NCBI GenBank assembly: GCA_017513445.1
Contig: JAFXFS010000001.1
Span: 33,602 to 97,601 of the forward strand
Direction of reading: 5' to 3'
Length of the DNA stretch: 64,000 nt
DNA from: Bacteroidales bacterium
GTDB lineage: Bacteria > Bacteroidota > Bacteroidia > Bacteroidales > UBA932
Shown: piece after piece, positions 42,989 to 52,378 of the stretch
Numbering within the stretch: the first letter of the stretch is position 1
Layout of the letters: each line of letters opens with the position of its first letter
Notes under the pieces: model-generated
Told to the model about the DNA's origin: nothing
Database searches by the model: none
What the model saw: only the letters and a program-made list of their open reading frames with translations
Translations under genes and position numbers: made by a program

Positions 42989-43501
42989 TTACATCCCTTT
43001 CCAATGCTCGAAATCATCGGCATATAGTTCGATGTGGTGGCGAACGATGTTCTCCAATAATCCCGACATACTCATTCTATCCTCACCGATTTTGCAGGCG
43101 AACTTGTCAAGCATCTTTCGCAACTTGCCACTGATGAATACCGGCTTGCGGTCTTCAATCTTGTAAGGTCGCATAAAGGTGTTGCGATACTCTTCCAATG
43201 AGAGTTTGCGTTGTTTGCTACTCACTCTGCGTTGGATGGGTAGTGTCAGTGGCTGTTCCTCTACTACATTGGTAGGTGGAACTTCATCTGTCACCTCTGC
43301 AACGGAAGGCACTGCTTCCGTTTGGGCTTGTTCCGCTACTGATGGTAGAGGAAGTGGCTTGATGTTTTCAATAGAGAAATCCTCCAATGCGGCATCAATA
43401 CTCTTCTTTCGACTCTCTTCTATTTGCGAGTTCTGCTCGGAGAAATCCAAACCTGTCATTTCCTGCAACTCTGTTTTACTTAAAGTCTGTTTTTTACTCA
43501 T
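42989..43501 (-). CDS. DUF3408-type conjugative-element protein
   Basis: About 170 residues from ATG 43501 (MSKKQTLSKTELQEMTGLDF). The N-terminal half is low-complexity with Pro/Glu/Val repeats. The C-terminal part (RPYKIEDRKPVFISGKLRKM, then LLENIVRHHIELYADDFEHW) is the DUF3408 region found in Bacteroides conjugative and mobilizable elements, where it stands near mob genes. A ribbon-helix-helix DNA-binding role is plausible. Upstream of mobC on the same strand, separated by the oriT-like hairpin. Confidence 0.75.
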   Translation of the reverse strand: MSKKQTLSKTELQEMTGLDFSEQNSQIEESRKKSIDAALEDFSIENIKPLPLPSVAEQAQTEAVPSVAEVTDEVPPTNVVEEQPLTLPIQRRVSSKQRKLSLEEYRNTFMRPYKIEDRKPVFISGKLRKMLDKFACKIGEDRMSMSGLLENIVRHHIELYADDFEHWKGM

Positions 43502-43546
43502 TTTTTGAATGGTTTTGAAAGTTAATACTATGGTCTTTGTGCACAA

Positions 43547-44248
43547 TTATGACCGATTATCTGCTGCAAAGAAAATATGCATACAATTCTACCACAACTA
43601 ATTAGGTCTATGTAGGCAATTATGAATTGTATTGCATTTCGGGGTGATTCGTAGTAAGTGCCGACTGCATAATTCTTCCCAAGTTGAACGGGTAATTATG
43701 GATTAGGACGAAATGCTTAATTGAGGAAATTAAGGGCTTAAATACGATAGCGGATAGACGGACTGCCGAAACACCGGAAGTTGGTCTATCCGCTATACTG
43801 CTATCGTAGAATTAGCGACTATCTGTTTCGGCTGTTCGGAGCAGAAGTTTGGCAGACTGATAGGCATCGGTCTGACAAACGACAATGCTACGGACAAGAT
43901 CCGAGACGGATAATCGCTTGGGGATATTCTTATATAATATTGGTTACAATGTGATGTATGCTTAAAAATATATCATCATATACATCTAAAAGTGCCACGA
44001 ACTGTGCCACATACTGCAACAGGCCTACCATATGATTGAGGTGTGATAACTTATCTATTACTTCGCACCAACAAAACGAATTTGCATATGAGGGAAGAGT
44101 CTATTTCAATGACTGATTATCGTGTCTATGATGAAACGATATGACAAGGAATGACACCTATTGTTAGTTCCATTGAAGTATGAAAATCTCTTTCTTATTT
44201 AGCAGTGCGAAACAAAAAAACAAGTGTAATAAATTAAAATAATAGCGT
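43547..44248. other. Gene-free region with strong inverted repeats
   Basis: No convincing reading frame in about 700 bp. A 13-bp perfect inverted repeat, ATAGCGGATAGAC (43747-43759) and GTCTATCCGCTAT (43784-43796), encloses 24 bases. Further complementary blocks (GCCGAAACA near 43765 and TGTTTCGGC near 43827) could extend a cruciform or RNA structure. It separates the leftward mobilization operon from the rightward helix-turn-helix genes, so it should hold their divergent promoters. A replication or regulatory role is possible but unproven. Confidence 0.5.
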
Positions 44249-44563
44249 ATGGATTTAATCATTTTTGAGCGAAAGGCATTCGAGGAATTTGCCACGAAGA
44301 TTGAGCAGTTCATTCTGCGAGTATCAAATTCACCCGTTGTCAAGAACGGAAAGAAAAAGACAAACAATTGGCTCGACCATCAGGATGTTTGTCAGAGGTT
44401 AAAGATAAGCAAGCGTACATTGCAGACCTTGCGTGATAACGGAACGCTTGCCTACACCAAAATTGGCAACCGCACATACTACTTGCCCGAAGATGTAGAG
44501 AGCATTGTAACAAAGGTAGAGGACAGACGAAAAGAAGCCAAGTGGCGAGGTAGAGAGATTTAA
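44249..44563 (+). CDS. Helix-turn-helix (excisionase-like) protein
   Basis: 104 residues. The MerR/excisionase-type winged helix is clear: WLDHQDVCQRLKISKRTLQTLRDNGTLAYTKIGNRTYYL at about residues 46-84. Similar proteins next to Bacteroides mob modules control excision or gene expression. It is followed 30 bp later by a second gene of the same family. No enzyme motif. Confidence 0.8.
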   Translation: MDLIIFERKAFEEFATKIEQFILRVSNSPVVKNGKKKTNNWLDHQDVCQRLKISKRTLQTLRDNGTLAYTKIGNRTYYLPEDVESIVTKVEDRRKEAKWRGREI

Positions 44564-44593
44564 GCGAAGTATAACACTAAAACCGATTAGAAT

Positions 44594-44905
44594 ATGTATC
44601 AAGAGATGAGAACAAAAGACGATGCGTGGATGCAGTCCATTCACGAGAGTATCGACCAACTATCGGAGATTATTGATAGTATGCCCAAAGATGGTGCAGC
44701 CTTACCAAACGATGATGAGTATCTATGCGACAAAGAAGTTGCGTATATGCTTAAAGTCAGTCGAAGGACATTGAGCGAATACCGAAGCAATGGCACATTG
44801 CCATATTATGTCCTCGGTGGCAAAGTTCTATACAAGCGAAGTGAGATTGAGCAGGCGTTGAAACGGGAATATAACGGCAAGCACTTGATGAATGGCAGTG
44901 GATAA
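44594..44905 (+). CDS. Second helix-turn-helix (excisionase-like) protein
   Basis: 103 residues with the same fold as its neighbour: DDEYLCDKEVAYMLKVSRRT, then YRSNGTLPYYVLGGKVLYK at about 42-86, after a helical N-terminus. The pair is typical of Bacteroides mobilizable elements. One of them may be the directionality factor of the integrase, though which cannot be told. Confidence 0.8.
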   Translation: MYQEMRTKDDAWMQSIHESIDQLSEIIDSMPKDGAALPNDDEYLCDKEVAYMLKVSRRTLSEYRSNGTLPYYVLGGKVLYKRSEIEQALKREYNGKHLMNGSG

Positions 44906-45379
44906 ACCTCTCTATATTTTTGGAGGGAGTGAAATTTACCGCTTGCCCTATATATCTATGATGTAAAATAATAGTGCTCCTATGGATAGAAACAAGAACA
45001 GCATACAAATGGGTTATCAATGTAAGAATCCTTTTGTATGCTGTCTGTTTATCTTTATCTACATTTTCGTCAGTCGCTCATTTCCGTTGCCGTCTGCATT
45101 TCTGAGTACAGACATTGAAAGGGGAAAGGTTTTCGGGGTGAATACTCTCCGCAGGAGGAAGATTCTGACCGAAACGGCTTGCCGCCCCGACCTTTCAACT
45201 TTCAAGGGCTATTGTACTACCTTCGCAGACGAGCAAAGGAAAGGGGCGAATGACGAAATCGGGAAACTCATAATATCGCAGATTGATGATAGACAAAATT
45301 CAAATACTACCCTGCAATAATGAAAAATGCACCGTCCTTTTGCTCGTTCATAAAAAAAGTTGTACCTTTGTTCCAAGAT
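44906..45379. other. Right-end noncoding region of the element
   Basis: No supported gene. A 12-bp inverted repeat ACAGCATACAAA (44998-45009)/TTTGTATGCTGT (45033-45044) with a 23-base loop may end the helix-turn-helix transcript. GC-rich sequence follows around 45110-45240; an open frame crosses it (44982-45320) but its translation has no family resemblance I know. GTACCTTTG at 45361-45369 resembles both a promoter box and the GTAnnTTTGC site favoured by CTnDOT-type integrases. Confidence 0.45.
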
Positions 45380-45446
45380 GAGTTGTACATCAATGCAAAT
45401 TACGCAAGTATGTAGAAATCAGAACAGTTGCCAACTCATTACCTCG
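45380..45446 (-). repeat. Right terminal inverted repeat of the element
   Basis: GAGTTGTACAT (45380-45390) then ATGCA, GTAGAAATC, ACAGTTGCC and CCTCG at spacings like those of the reverse-complemented left end. The chromosome resumes within the next 100 bp. Confidence 0.7.
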
Positions 45447-45519
45447 TTCTTGAACTTTCCGCATAAACTTTTTATTCTTAGCGGATTATGAGATTATTCC
45501 AAAAATAATTAATAAATTT

Positions 45520-45527
45520 TACCTTTG
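45520..45527 (+). promoter_or_regulatory. -7 promoter box (TACCTTTG)
   Basis: Lies 22 bp before the ATG at 45549, on the chromosomal side of the right end. Confidence 0.55.
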
Positions 45528-45548
45528 TATTAACAATACTTAGTTGAT

Positions 45549-45962
45549 ATGAAACCATTATATGCTTTTTTAACATTATTGGCACTTACATTCTCTTTTC
45601 AGGCAAATGCACAAGAGAAGGAAGAACCTGATCCTGAGCAAATTGCACTAGATGAAATTGACCGTTTGGCTGATATTTACAGATTAGATGATTATCAAAT
45701 ATTTATTCTTGACTCAATTTTATTTCATAATATACCTGCAATGTTTAAGGAACTTGAACAGGTACAAAAATTGGGAGCAGAGAGTTGGCGTTCGTACCAG
45801 CATATTCAAGACAAGTGGTCTGCAAGAACGGATAGCGCATATCAATTGCTCTTTACAGAAGAGCAGTGGTCAAGGTATATGAAGCGTGAAGGTAAAAGAT
45901 TGAAAAAAGAGCGAGACAAACGTCTGGAAGAGTTTAACTCTGCAAGGAAAAAGAGGAGATAA
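45549..45962 (+). CDS. Small periplasmic helical protein
   Basis: 137 residues. Signal peptide (FLTLLALTFSFQANAQ), then an all-helical charged protein: EIDRLADIYRLDDYQIFILD, LFTEEQWSRYMKREGKRLKK, with a very basic C-terminus (KKRR). The pattern TEEQW near residue 105 recalls the LTxxQ-type Spy/CpxP-like periplasmic proteins, but similarity is weak. First chromosomal gene to the right of the mobile element. Function unknown. Confidence 0.7.
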   Translation: MKPLYAFLTLLALTFSFQANAQEKEEPDPEQIALDEIDRLADIYRLDDYQIFILDSILFHNIPAMFKELEQVQKLGAESWRSYQHIQDKWSARTDSAYQLLFTEEQWSRYMKREGKRLKKERDKRLEEFNSARKKRR

Positions 45963-45964
45963 AT

Positions 45965-46381
45965 CTACTCTGCATCTGGGGTTTCGCCACCATCAGGATT
46001 TTCTGGATTTTCTTCTTCAACAATTGTAGTATCGCATTGCTGATGCAAAATAAGGTGTCTGGCAATGGTTTCGGTGCGTATTGTCAGAATTGTATCGCGT
46101 GCCTCTTTTGTCTCATTTTCCCAAATAACAATCATCGCTGTGTCTGAAGAACTACCAGCATTCGGATTCATATAAACCCATTCAGGGAATGTGTTTTGGT
46201 ACCAGGTTGTGTTACAATCTATGAAAACTTCAAACGTATCGGTTTGATAATCAGCATTTATAGTGTCTCCCACTTCTGAGTAGATATTCAGATGAGGGAA
46301 AAATGCACGTTCGCAGTTTGTTGAGGCAACTCCCACTAACGCCAATATAATAGCCAATTTGAAAAACCTTTTTATTCTCAT
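45965..46381 (-). CDS. BACON-domain lipoprotein
   Basis: About 138 residues from ATG 46381. The signal peptide ends in VGVASTNCERAF, a probable lipobox. The body has the BACON pattern: TFEVFIDCNTTWYQNTFPEW, then MNPNAGSSSDTAMIVI and ILTIRTE. The C-terminus is Glu/Pro-rich. Convergent with the previous gene (two bases apart). Role unknown; BACON domains are thought to help adhesion or spacing at the surface. Confidence 0.7.
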   Translation of the reverse strand: MRIKRFFKLAIILALVGVASTNCERAFFPHLNIYSEVGDTINADYQTDTFEVFIDCNTTWYQNTFPEWVYMNPNAGSSSDTAMIVIWENETKEARDTILTIRTETIARHLILHQQCDTTIVEEENPENPDGGETPDAE

Positions 46382-46470
46382 AGTAATTTGTTTCTCGTGC
46401 AATAGTCGTGCAAATTTATTAAAGGAAGGTTAAAAATCAAAAGTTTGCACCAAAAATGGAAAATTTGAGA

Positions 46471-47241
46471 CTAATAATCTGCAAATCCAAGAGTGGCAAC
46501 ACTTACTTTGATATCTCTCTGCTTGTATAGTACAGTTAGTGCAGAGAGGATTGTAGATCCGGTAGTTAGTACATCATCAACTAAAAGAATGTGTTTTAAT
46601 CTCTTTTCGCTACAATTATTGGGGTAGAGTCCTTTTTTAGATGGTGAGTGGCGAATGATATTGTCAGAAATAGGTTTTATAACTTTGAATACTCCTCGAA
46701 CATTCTCGTAACGTTCACTATCGCTCAGATGAGTTTGTGTTGTAGTGTTACGTGTACGCACAATTACTCTTTTAAGAACAGGGATATTCCCCAACTCTTC
46801 AGCAATCCCTTTTGCGATAATCTCAGACTGGTTATATCCACGTTTCCAATGTTTGTAGAAGTGAAGTGGAATAGGGATAATTGCATCAAATCCTGTGTAA
46901 TTTTTATCACTTGCAATATACTCTCCCAACCACTTTGCGAGTTCAAATCCAACCCTTGTATCTCCCTGATACTTAAATGAATGGATTAAATTTCGATAAT
47001 TAGATTCGTGGGTATAGAAGAATAGGGAATAGTAATTATCAATGGCTCCATTCTCCAATAAACGAGCACGTCCGGGATTGTCGTGCCAACTCCAAAAATA
47101 GGTTAGAGGAAATTCATCAACACACTCTTTGCATAATAGTTTTTCCTCATCAAGAAGTTCTTTGCCACAAGCATAACAATATTCGGGGAATAGAAACCGT
47201 CTAAATGCTCTGATATATCCTTCGCCACATCTCTCCATCAC
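46471..47241 (-). CDS. ComF family phosphoribosyltransferase
   Basis: 256 residues. N-terminal zinc-ribbon-like CYACGKELLDEEKLLCKECV near residue 18, then a phosphoribosyltransferase fold with FDAIIPIPLHFYKHWKRGYNQ near 118, QTHLSDSERYENVRGVFKV, and the PRPP-binding loop HILLVDDVLTTGSTILSA near 218. ComF proteins support DNA uptake in competent bacteria, but the role in Bacteroidetes is unsettled. Single gene with promoter box TATTTTTG at 47253-47260 (minus strand), divergent from cdaA. Confidence 0.88.
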   Translation of the reverse strand: MMERCGEGYIRAFRRFLFPEYCYACGKELLDEEKLLCKECVDEFPLTYFWSWHDNPGRARLLENGAIDNYYSLFFYTHESNYRNLIHSFKYQGDTRVGFELAKWLGEYIASDKNYTGFDAIIPIPLHFYKHWKRGYNQSEIIAKGIAEELGNIPVLKRVIVRTRNTTTQTHLSDSERYENVRGVFKVIKPISDNIIRHSPSKKGLYPNNCSEKRLKHILLVDDVLTTGSTILSALTVLYKQRDIKVSVATLGFADY

Positions 47242-47303
47242 AATTTTTTTTGCAAAAATAACCTTGAAAAACAGAAGTTAGATGCCTCAATCGTACAATT
47301 TTG

Positions 47304-47311
47304 TATATTTG
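47304..47311 (+). promoter_or_regulatory. -7 promoter box (TATATTTG) for cdaA-mutS2
   Basis: TATATTTGC sits five bases before the cdaA ATG, so the transcript would have almost no leader. Confidence 0.55.
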
Positions 47312-47316
47312 CAATT

Positions 47317-48111
47317 ATGTTAGACTTTTTACAAATATCTATTGCCGATATTATCGACATAATTTTGGTTGCCCTTCTTATTTTCTATGTATTTAGAGTT
47401 TTAAGAGGTACGGCTGCTATGACTATTTTTACTGGCGTATTGATGCTTTACCTTGTGTGGGTAATTGTAAGCGCTTTTAATATGCAACTTACCTCAGCAA
47501 TTATGGGGCAGGTGCTTGGTGTCGGTTTGATTGCACTGGTAATTATCTTTCAGCCGGAACTTAGAAGATTTCTTTTCCACCTCGGATCAAAGTATAATAT
47601 TGGCACGCACGGTAAAGAGTTTCTGGGAAAAATATTCCACATTGAGTCCAAGAATAATATTTCAACAGCTACAATTGAGGAGTTGACAGGTGCTTGTAGA
47701 AGAATGTCCGAGAGTAAAACAGGTGCATTGATTGTTTTGCGCAGAAGTTCAGCTCTTGAGGAGATTATTGAGACTGGAGATAAAATAAATGCTGATATAA
47801 ACAGACGATTGATTGAGAATATATTTTTCAAAAACTCTCCACTTCACGATGGAGCTTTGATTATTACTCGTGAGAAGATGATTGCAGCAAGGTGCACATT
47901 ACCATTAACAGATACGCCGGACCTTCCAGCAGATTTGGGAATGCGACATAGAGCGGCGATAGGGGTTACAGAGACAACAGATGCTGATGCAATAGTTGTT
48001 TCAGAGGAGACAGGTAACATATCGTTTGTAAAAGGCGGAGAGATAAAAGTGATGGGTAGTATTACCGAACTGCATCTTGCAATCAAGGATAGTTTTGAAA
48101 ATATGGCATAG
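47317..48111 (+). CDS. cdaA: Diadenylate cyclase CdaA
   Basis: Makes cyclic di-AMP from two ATP. 264 residues: three TM segments in the first 90 residues, then the DAC domain with the catalytic DGALI (in SPLHDGALIITRE near 170) and RHRAAIGVTE near 208. PDLPADLGMRHR and GAKIVVSEETG-like strands complete the fold. Normal length for CdaA/DacA. mutS2 begins seven bases after its stop. No CdaR partner is seen beside it. Confidence 0.95.
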   Translation: MLDFLQISIADIIDIILVALLIFYVFRVLRGTAAMTIFTGVLMLYLVWVIVSAFNMQLTSAIMGQVLGVGLIALVIIFQPELRRFLFHLGSKYNIGTHGKEFLGKIFHIESKNNISTATIEELTGACRRMSESKTGALIVLRRSSALEEIIETGDKINADINRRLIENIFFKNSPLHDGALIITREKMIAARCTLPLTDTPDLPADLGMRHRAAIGVTETTDADAIVVSEETGNISFVKGGEIKVMGSITELHLAIKDSFENMA

Positions 48112-48117
48112 TTGCGA

Positions 48118-50607
48118 ATGAGGGGAATTGAGAGTAAAATAGGGTTCGATAAGGTTAAGGCGCAAATTTTGGCGAAACTCTCTACCAATATGGCGGCAGA
48201 GATTCTTCAGAATGAGGAGCCCCTGTTTACGAGAGAAGAGATTTTAGAGAAACTCACATTGACAGATGAGATGCGTCTTATCTGTATGTTTGAGGACTCT
48301 TTCCCATCGCAGGGCTTTGTTGATACAAGGTCATTCCTTTTGCCATTGAGCGTACCTTCTACATATATTGACTTACCATCGTTAAAGATTCTGAGTCAAT
48401 CTCTTGAGACTTTAAAGAAGATTATAAACTTTTTTAGAAACTCTGAGGAGCAACTATATCCGACACTTAGAAAGCTTTCACAAAACATAGCATATTTCCC
48501 CGAAATCTCTCGAAGAATAGATCAGATATTGGATAGATTTGGTGAGGTAAGAGATACGGCAAGCCCTGAGTTGCAACAAATCAGGCGTTCGTTGAGGGAG
48601 AAAGATGGAGTTATCGCAAAGAGAATAGCATCGATATTGAAAAGTGCTCAGTCTGAGGGTATTGTAGATGAAGATGCGACAGTCTCTATGCGAGATGGAC
48701 GAGTATTGATTCCAGTTGCTGTCGCCAACAAAAAGAAACTTTCTGGTCTTGTTTATGATGAATCGGCAAGTGGAAAGACAGCATTTGTTGAACCGATGGA
48801 GGTTGTCGAGCTCAACAATCAGGTGAGAGAATTAAAATTCAGAGAGCAACGAGAGATTTTGAGAATTCTTTTGGAATTCACAGATTTTCTTCGCCCATAC
48901 CTTTCTGAGTTAATTTCTGCAGCAGACTATATTGGAATGATAGACTTTATCAGAGCTAAAGCACTTGTTGCATTGGATATGAGAGCAGGACTTCCCGTTA
49001 TTTCTCAAGAGAATACAATGCATCTTCGTAAAGCACGTCATCCATTATTGGAGAGGACTCTGAATCGTGAAAATAAAGAGATAGTTCCATTGACACTCTC
49101 TTTGGACTCCAAAAAACATATTCTTTTGATTTCAGGACCAAATGCGGGAGGTAAATCTGTTTGTCTTAAAACTGTAGGACTACTTCAATATATGTTTCAA
49201 TGGGGAATGTTAATCCCCACTTCGGAAATTTCCGAGATGATGATATTTGATAATATCTTCATCGATATAGGTGATAATCAATCAATTGAGAACGATTTGA
49301 GTACATACTCTTCACACTTGGCAACGATGAAGAATATGCTTGATTCAGCTACTGAAAATTCTCTTGTCCTAATTGATGAGTTTGGAAGTGGAACTGAACC
49401 AACAGCAGGAGGAGCTATTGCTGAGGCCATTTTAAAAGAGTTGGAAGAGAGGGGAGTGTATGGCGTGATAACAACTCACTATACAAATCTGAAATTATGT
49501 GCCAATAGTAGTAGTGGTATTGTCAATGGAGCAATGCAGTTTGATGTTAAAAATATCAAACCACTATTTGTTTTAGAGGTAGGTCTGCCTGGAAATTCAT
49601 TTGCATTTGAAATTGCACGAAAAATGGGTCTGCCAGAGAGAATTGTTCAAAATGCTGAAGAGCTTGCTGGAAGCGACTTTGTAGATATAGAAAAGCAGTT
49701 GAGAAAAATTGCCAAAAACAGACGTCAACTTGATGAAAAATTGGCAAAAATCCGTACTACTGATAAAACATTGGAGAGTATAACTGATAAATATCAGAAA
49801 GAGTTAAGTGAGATTAAAGCTCTGAAAAAGAGCGTGTTAGATCAGGCAAAAGCGGAAGCGAAAGAGATTCTTGCACAGGCAAATCAAAAGATTGAGAATA
49901 CTATTAGGGAGATTCGTGAGACACAGGCAGAGAAGGAGAAGACCAAATTGCTTCGTAAGGATTTGCAGGAGTTTAAAGATTCGATTCTCTCTGATAATAG
50001 TGACGAGGGCGATCGCAGAATTGAGGCAAAGATTGAGCAAATTTCAGCAAGAAAAGAGCGAGAGCAACAACGTAAGGCAAGACGTAGCGGAGTCAAACCA
50101 GCTGTTGTCAAGAAGGAGGAGCAGTTGCCTCAGAGGGCTTTGCAGGTAGGTGATAAGGTTAAGGTAAAAGGTAGTGATATTGTGGGTGAGGTTACTCAGA
50201 TCAATGCCAAACGAGTCTCAGTATCTGTTGGTAATATTATCAGCACTATGGCAATCAGTAAAGTTGAACAGATTTCCAACAATCAATACAAAGAGTTGTC
50301 TAAACCAATTCAGACAAGGAGTAATTATGATGCTTATGCAATGAGTGACAGAAAGTTAAATTTCAAGCCAAGCATAGATATCAGGGGAGAACGTCTTGGA
50401 GATGCATTGGAGATAGTTACACGTTTTATTGATGATGCAATGATGGTCAGAGTTTCAGAGGTAAAGATACTTCACGGAAAAGGAAATGGAATTCTCCGAG
50501 AGGAGATTAGAAAATATATTAAAACAATGCCTGGTGTAAGTTCATTCAGAGATGAGGCAATAGAGCTGGGTGGTGCCGGCATTACCGTTGTAAATTTGGA
50601 TGTTTAA
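48118..50607 (+). CDS. mutS2: MutS2 family ATPase/endonuclease
   Basis: About 829 residues from ATG 48118 (a TTG two codons earlier is less likely). ATPase domain: Walker A LLISGPNAGGKSVCLKTVG near 345, LVLIDEFGSGTEPTAGGAI near 423, TTHYTNLKL near 460. A long coiled coil at about 510-640 is followed by a KOW-like strand region (LQVGDKVKVKGSDIVGEVTQ) and a C-terminal Smr nuclease domain with IDIRGERLGDAL and ILHGKGNGILREEI. MutS2 suppresses recombination or rescues collided ribosomes. All parts present. Confidence 0.96.
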   Translation: MRGIESKIGFDKVKAQILAKLSTNMAAEILQNEEPLFTREEILEKLTLTDEMRLICMFEDSFPSQGFVDTRSFLLPLSVPSTYIDLPSLKILSQSLETLKKIINFFRNSEEQLYPTLRKLSQNIAYFPEISRRIDQILDRFGEVRDTASPELQQIRRSLREKDGVIAKRIASILKSAQSEGIVDEDATVSMRDGRVLIPVAVANKKKLSGLVYDESASGKTAFVEPMEVVELNNQVRELKFREQREILRILLEFTDFLRPYLSELISAADYIGMIDFIRAKALVALDMRAGLPVISQENTMHLRKARHPLLERTLNRENKEIVPLTLSLDSKKHILLISGPNAGGKSVCLKTVGLLQYMFQWGMLIPTSEISEMMIFDNIFIDIGDNQSIENDLSTYSSHLATMKNMLDSATENSLVLIDEFGSGTEPTAGGAIAEAILKELEERGVYGVITTHYTNLKLCANSSSGIVNGAMQFDVKNIKPLFVLEVGLPGNSFAFEIARKMGLPERIVQNAEELAGSDFVDIEKQLRKIAKNRRQLDEKLAKIRTTDKTLESITDKYQKELSEIKALKKSVLDQAKAEAKEILAQANQKIENTIREIRETQAEKEKTKLLRKDLQEFKDSILSDNSDEGDRRIEAKIEQISARKEREQQRKARRSGVKPAVVKKEEQLPQRALQVGDKVKVKGSDIVGEVTQINAKRVSVSVGNIISTMAISKVEQISNNQYKELSKPIQTRSNYDAYAMSDRKLNFKPSIDIRGERLGDALEIVTRFIDDAMMVRVSEVKILHGKGNGILREEIRKYIKTMPGVSSFRDEAIELGGAGITVVNLDV

Positions 50608-50617
50608 TATTTATAAT

Positions 50618-51010
50618 ATGAAAAGAACTATACTATTTATTTTTGCAACTATTTTATTAACAACATCTTGTGAAACTCAAGAGGATCGTGCAATGGATGT
50701 TGCCGACAAATTCCTGAGCTCATATTTCTCATCAGATTATGAGAGCGTATCTACTCTTTGTTCTGAGGAGTTAGCATCTTTCTTGCTTCCTGCTTTTCAG
50801 GATGTTGAGGCTGATTCAACAGTTATGACTATTGTTAAGGAGCTCTCTAAAAATGTAAATTATAATCTTCTTCAGGCAGACACAAAGAGTGAGAAGGGCA
50901 AAGCATTTGTTGAATATGAGGTTATTCTTCCAGAGAGTGCAACTCCAATAAAAAAGAGCCTTCAACTTGTGAAAGGCTCTGATGGATGGCTCGTAGATAG
51001 TTTGAACTAA
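50618..51010 (+). CDS. DUF4878-like lipoprotein
   Basis: About 130 residues from ATG 50618, 11 bp after mutS2. Signal peptide with lipobox (FATILLTTSCETQ). The body, MDVADKFLSSYFSSDYESVSTLCSEELASF and ending in KGSDGWLVDSLN, has the NTF2-like pattern of DUF4878 lipoproteins. Function unknown. A terminator follows. Confidence 0.75.
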   Translation: MKRTILFIFATILLTTSCETQEDRAMDVADKFLSSYFSSDYESVSTLCSEELASFLLPAFQDVEADSTVMTIVKELSKNVNYNLLQADTKSEKGKAFVEYEVILPESATPIKKSLQLVKGSDGWLVDSLN

Positions 51011-51029
51011 TCTCAGATATGACTTAAAC

Positions 51030-51067
51030 CCACTCTCAATTTTTAATAATTGGGAGTGGTTCTTTTA
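51030..51067. terminator. Terminator between the DUF4878-like gene and metK
   Basis: CCACTCTCAATT pairs with AATTGGGAGTGG (one G-U) around TTTAAT, followed by TTCTTTTAT. The genes are convergent, so it may serve both. Confidence 0.75.
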
Positions 51068-51069
51068 TG

Positions 51070-52332
51070 TTAAATTCCTAAATGTTGGCGAATTTTTTCA
51101 ACAGCATCAAGCTTTTCCCAACCGAAGAATTGAATAGATTTAGTTATCTTTTCTCCTCCTCTAATTAGTTCAACATCAGCAACATAAGGGTCTCTACCGA
51201 AATGACCGTAAGCTGCAGTTGGACTGTAAATAGGATTTTTTAGACCAAATTTTTCAATGATGGCAGCAGGTCTTAAATCGAATAGTTGGTCAATTGTTTT
51301 TGCAATCTCTCCATCTGAAAGATTAACTTTAGCAGAGCCGTAACTATTCACAAAAATGCTTACAGGTTTCGCAACACCGATGGCATAAGAGATTTGGACT
51401 AAAATCTCATCAGCAACACCGGCAGCTACCATATTCTTAGCAATATACCTTGCTGCATAGGCAGCAGAGCGGTCAACTTTGCTTGGATCTTTACCAGAAA
51501 AGGCTCCACCTCCGTGAGCTCCCTTTCCTCCGTATGTGTCAACAATAATTTTTCTTCCTGTCAAACCGGTATCTCCGTGAGGTCCACCGATTACAAATTT
51601 TCCAGTTGGATTAACGTGAAGAATATATTCGCAATTAAAGAGAGCAGCTGAAGCTTCATCCAATTTTGAAATAACTCTTGGAATAAGAATCTCTTGAATA
51701 TCTCTCTTGATAATCTCTTGCATCTTCTTCTCATCACTATCGAACTCATCGTGTTGAGTTGAAATAACGATAGTGTGAACTCTTGCAGGAGTATGGTCAT
51801 CATTGTATTCAATAGTAAATTGACTCTTTGCATCTGGACGAAGATAGGTCATCTCTTTGCCCTCTTTGCGAATGGCTGCCAATTCAATCAATGCTAAATG
51901 TGAGAGATAAAGCGGTAGTGGCATATATGCCGAAGTCTCTTTGCAAGCATAGCCGAACATCATACCTTGGTCTCCGGCGCCCTGTTCTCCAACACCCTTC
52001 TCCTCTTGAGAAACGCCTCTGTTTATATCTCTTGATTGTTCGTGAATTGCAGAAATAACACCACAAGAGTTTGAATCAAACATATATTCACCCTTAGTAT
52101 AACCAATTTTTGCAATGGTTTCTCTAGTGGTTTTTTGAATATCAACGTATGCATCTTCACTTCTAACTTCACCGCCAATAATGGCTAAACCAGTACTTAC
52201 AAAGGTCTCACAGGCCACTTTTGCACACTCATCTTGACGCAAAAATTCATCAAGGATGGCATCCGAAATCTGATCGGCTACTTTGTCTGGGTGTCCTTCT
52301 GACACCGACTCTGATGTAAATAAATATGACAT
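51070..52332 (-). CDS. metK: S-adenosylmethionine synthetase
   Basis: Makes SAM from ATP and methionine. 420 residues from ATG 52332 ([20 protein letters not shown]); the frame opens eight codons earlier but this is the family start. Signature motifs are [12 protein letters not shown] near 120, [20 protein letters not shown] near 262, and [22 protein letters not shown] near 285. Complete. The leader carries a SAM-II-like riboswitch and a terminator ending a dozen bases before the ATG, giving a direct feedback loop. In the same window, ahcY handles the product side of SAM use. Confidence 0.98.
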   Translation of the reverse strand: MSYLFTSESVSEGHPDKVADQISDAILDEFLRQDECAKVACETFVSTGLAIIGGEVRSEDAYVDIQKTTRETIAKIGYTKGEYMFDSNSCGVISAIHEQSRDINRGVSQEEKGVGEQGAGDQGMMFGYACKETSAYMPLPLYLSHLALIELAAIRKEGKEMTYLRPDAKSQFTIEYNDDHTPARVHTIVISTQHDEFDSDEKKMQEIIKRDIQEILIPRVISKLDEASAALFNCEYILHVNPTGKFVIGGPHGDTGLTGRKIIVDTYGGKGAHGGGAFSGKDPSKVDRSAAYAARYIAKNMVAAGVADEILVQISYAIGVAKPVSIFVNSYGSAKVNLSDGEIAKTIDQLFDLRPAAIIEKFGLKNPIYSPTAAYGHFGRDPYVADVELIRGGEKITKSIQFFGWEKLDAVEKIRQHLGI

Positions 52333-52343
52333 AATAATGTGTA

Positions 52344-52378
52344 TAAAAAAAATCAAACCTTCGGGGAGGAAGATTTGA
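52344..52378 (-). terminator. Attenuator terminator before metK
   Basis: On the minus strand TCAAATCTTC pairs with GAAGGTTTGA (ten pairs, one G-U) around a six-base loop, followed by eight U. It lies wholly inside the metK leader, so it must be conditional. Confidence 0.85.

Larger units (their letters stand above)
24848..45446. mobile_element. Mobilizable integrative element carrying a defence cargo
   Basis: About 20.6 kb bounded by imperfect inverted repeats (24848-24918 and 45380-45446). An IntDOT-like integrase reads inward from the left end. The right part has mobC, a relaxase, a DUF3408-type gene, helix-turn-helix genes and an oriT-like hairpin. No conjugation (tra) genes are present, so it would need a helper element. 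Cargo: AbiEi/AbiEii, Gabija, a type III Res remnant, a TM-nuclease protein, and a restriction-modification-like operon with a second recombinase. Flanks are ordinary chromosomal genes. Exact att cores could not be fixed. Confidence 0.8.

Noticed and set aside
44982..45320. 112-codon open frame near the right end of the element
   Set aside because: The translation begins inside an inverted repeat, changes character midway and resembles no family; treated as noncoding.
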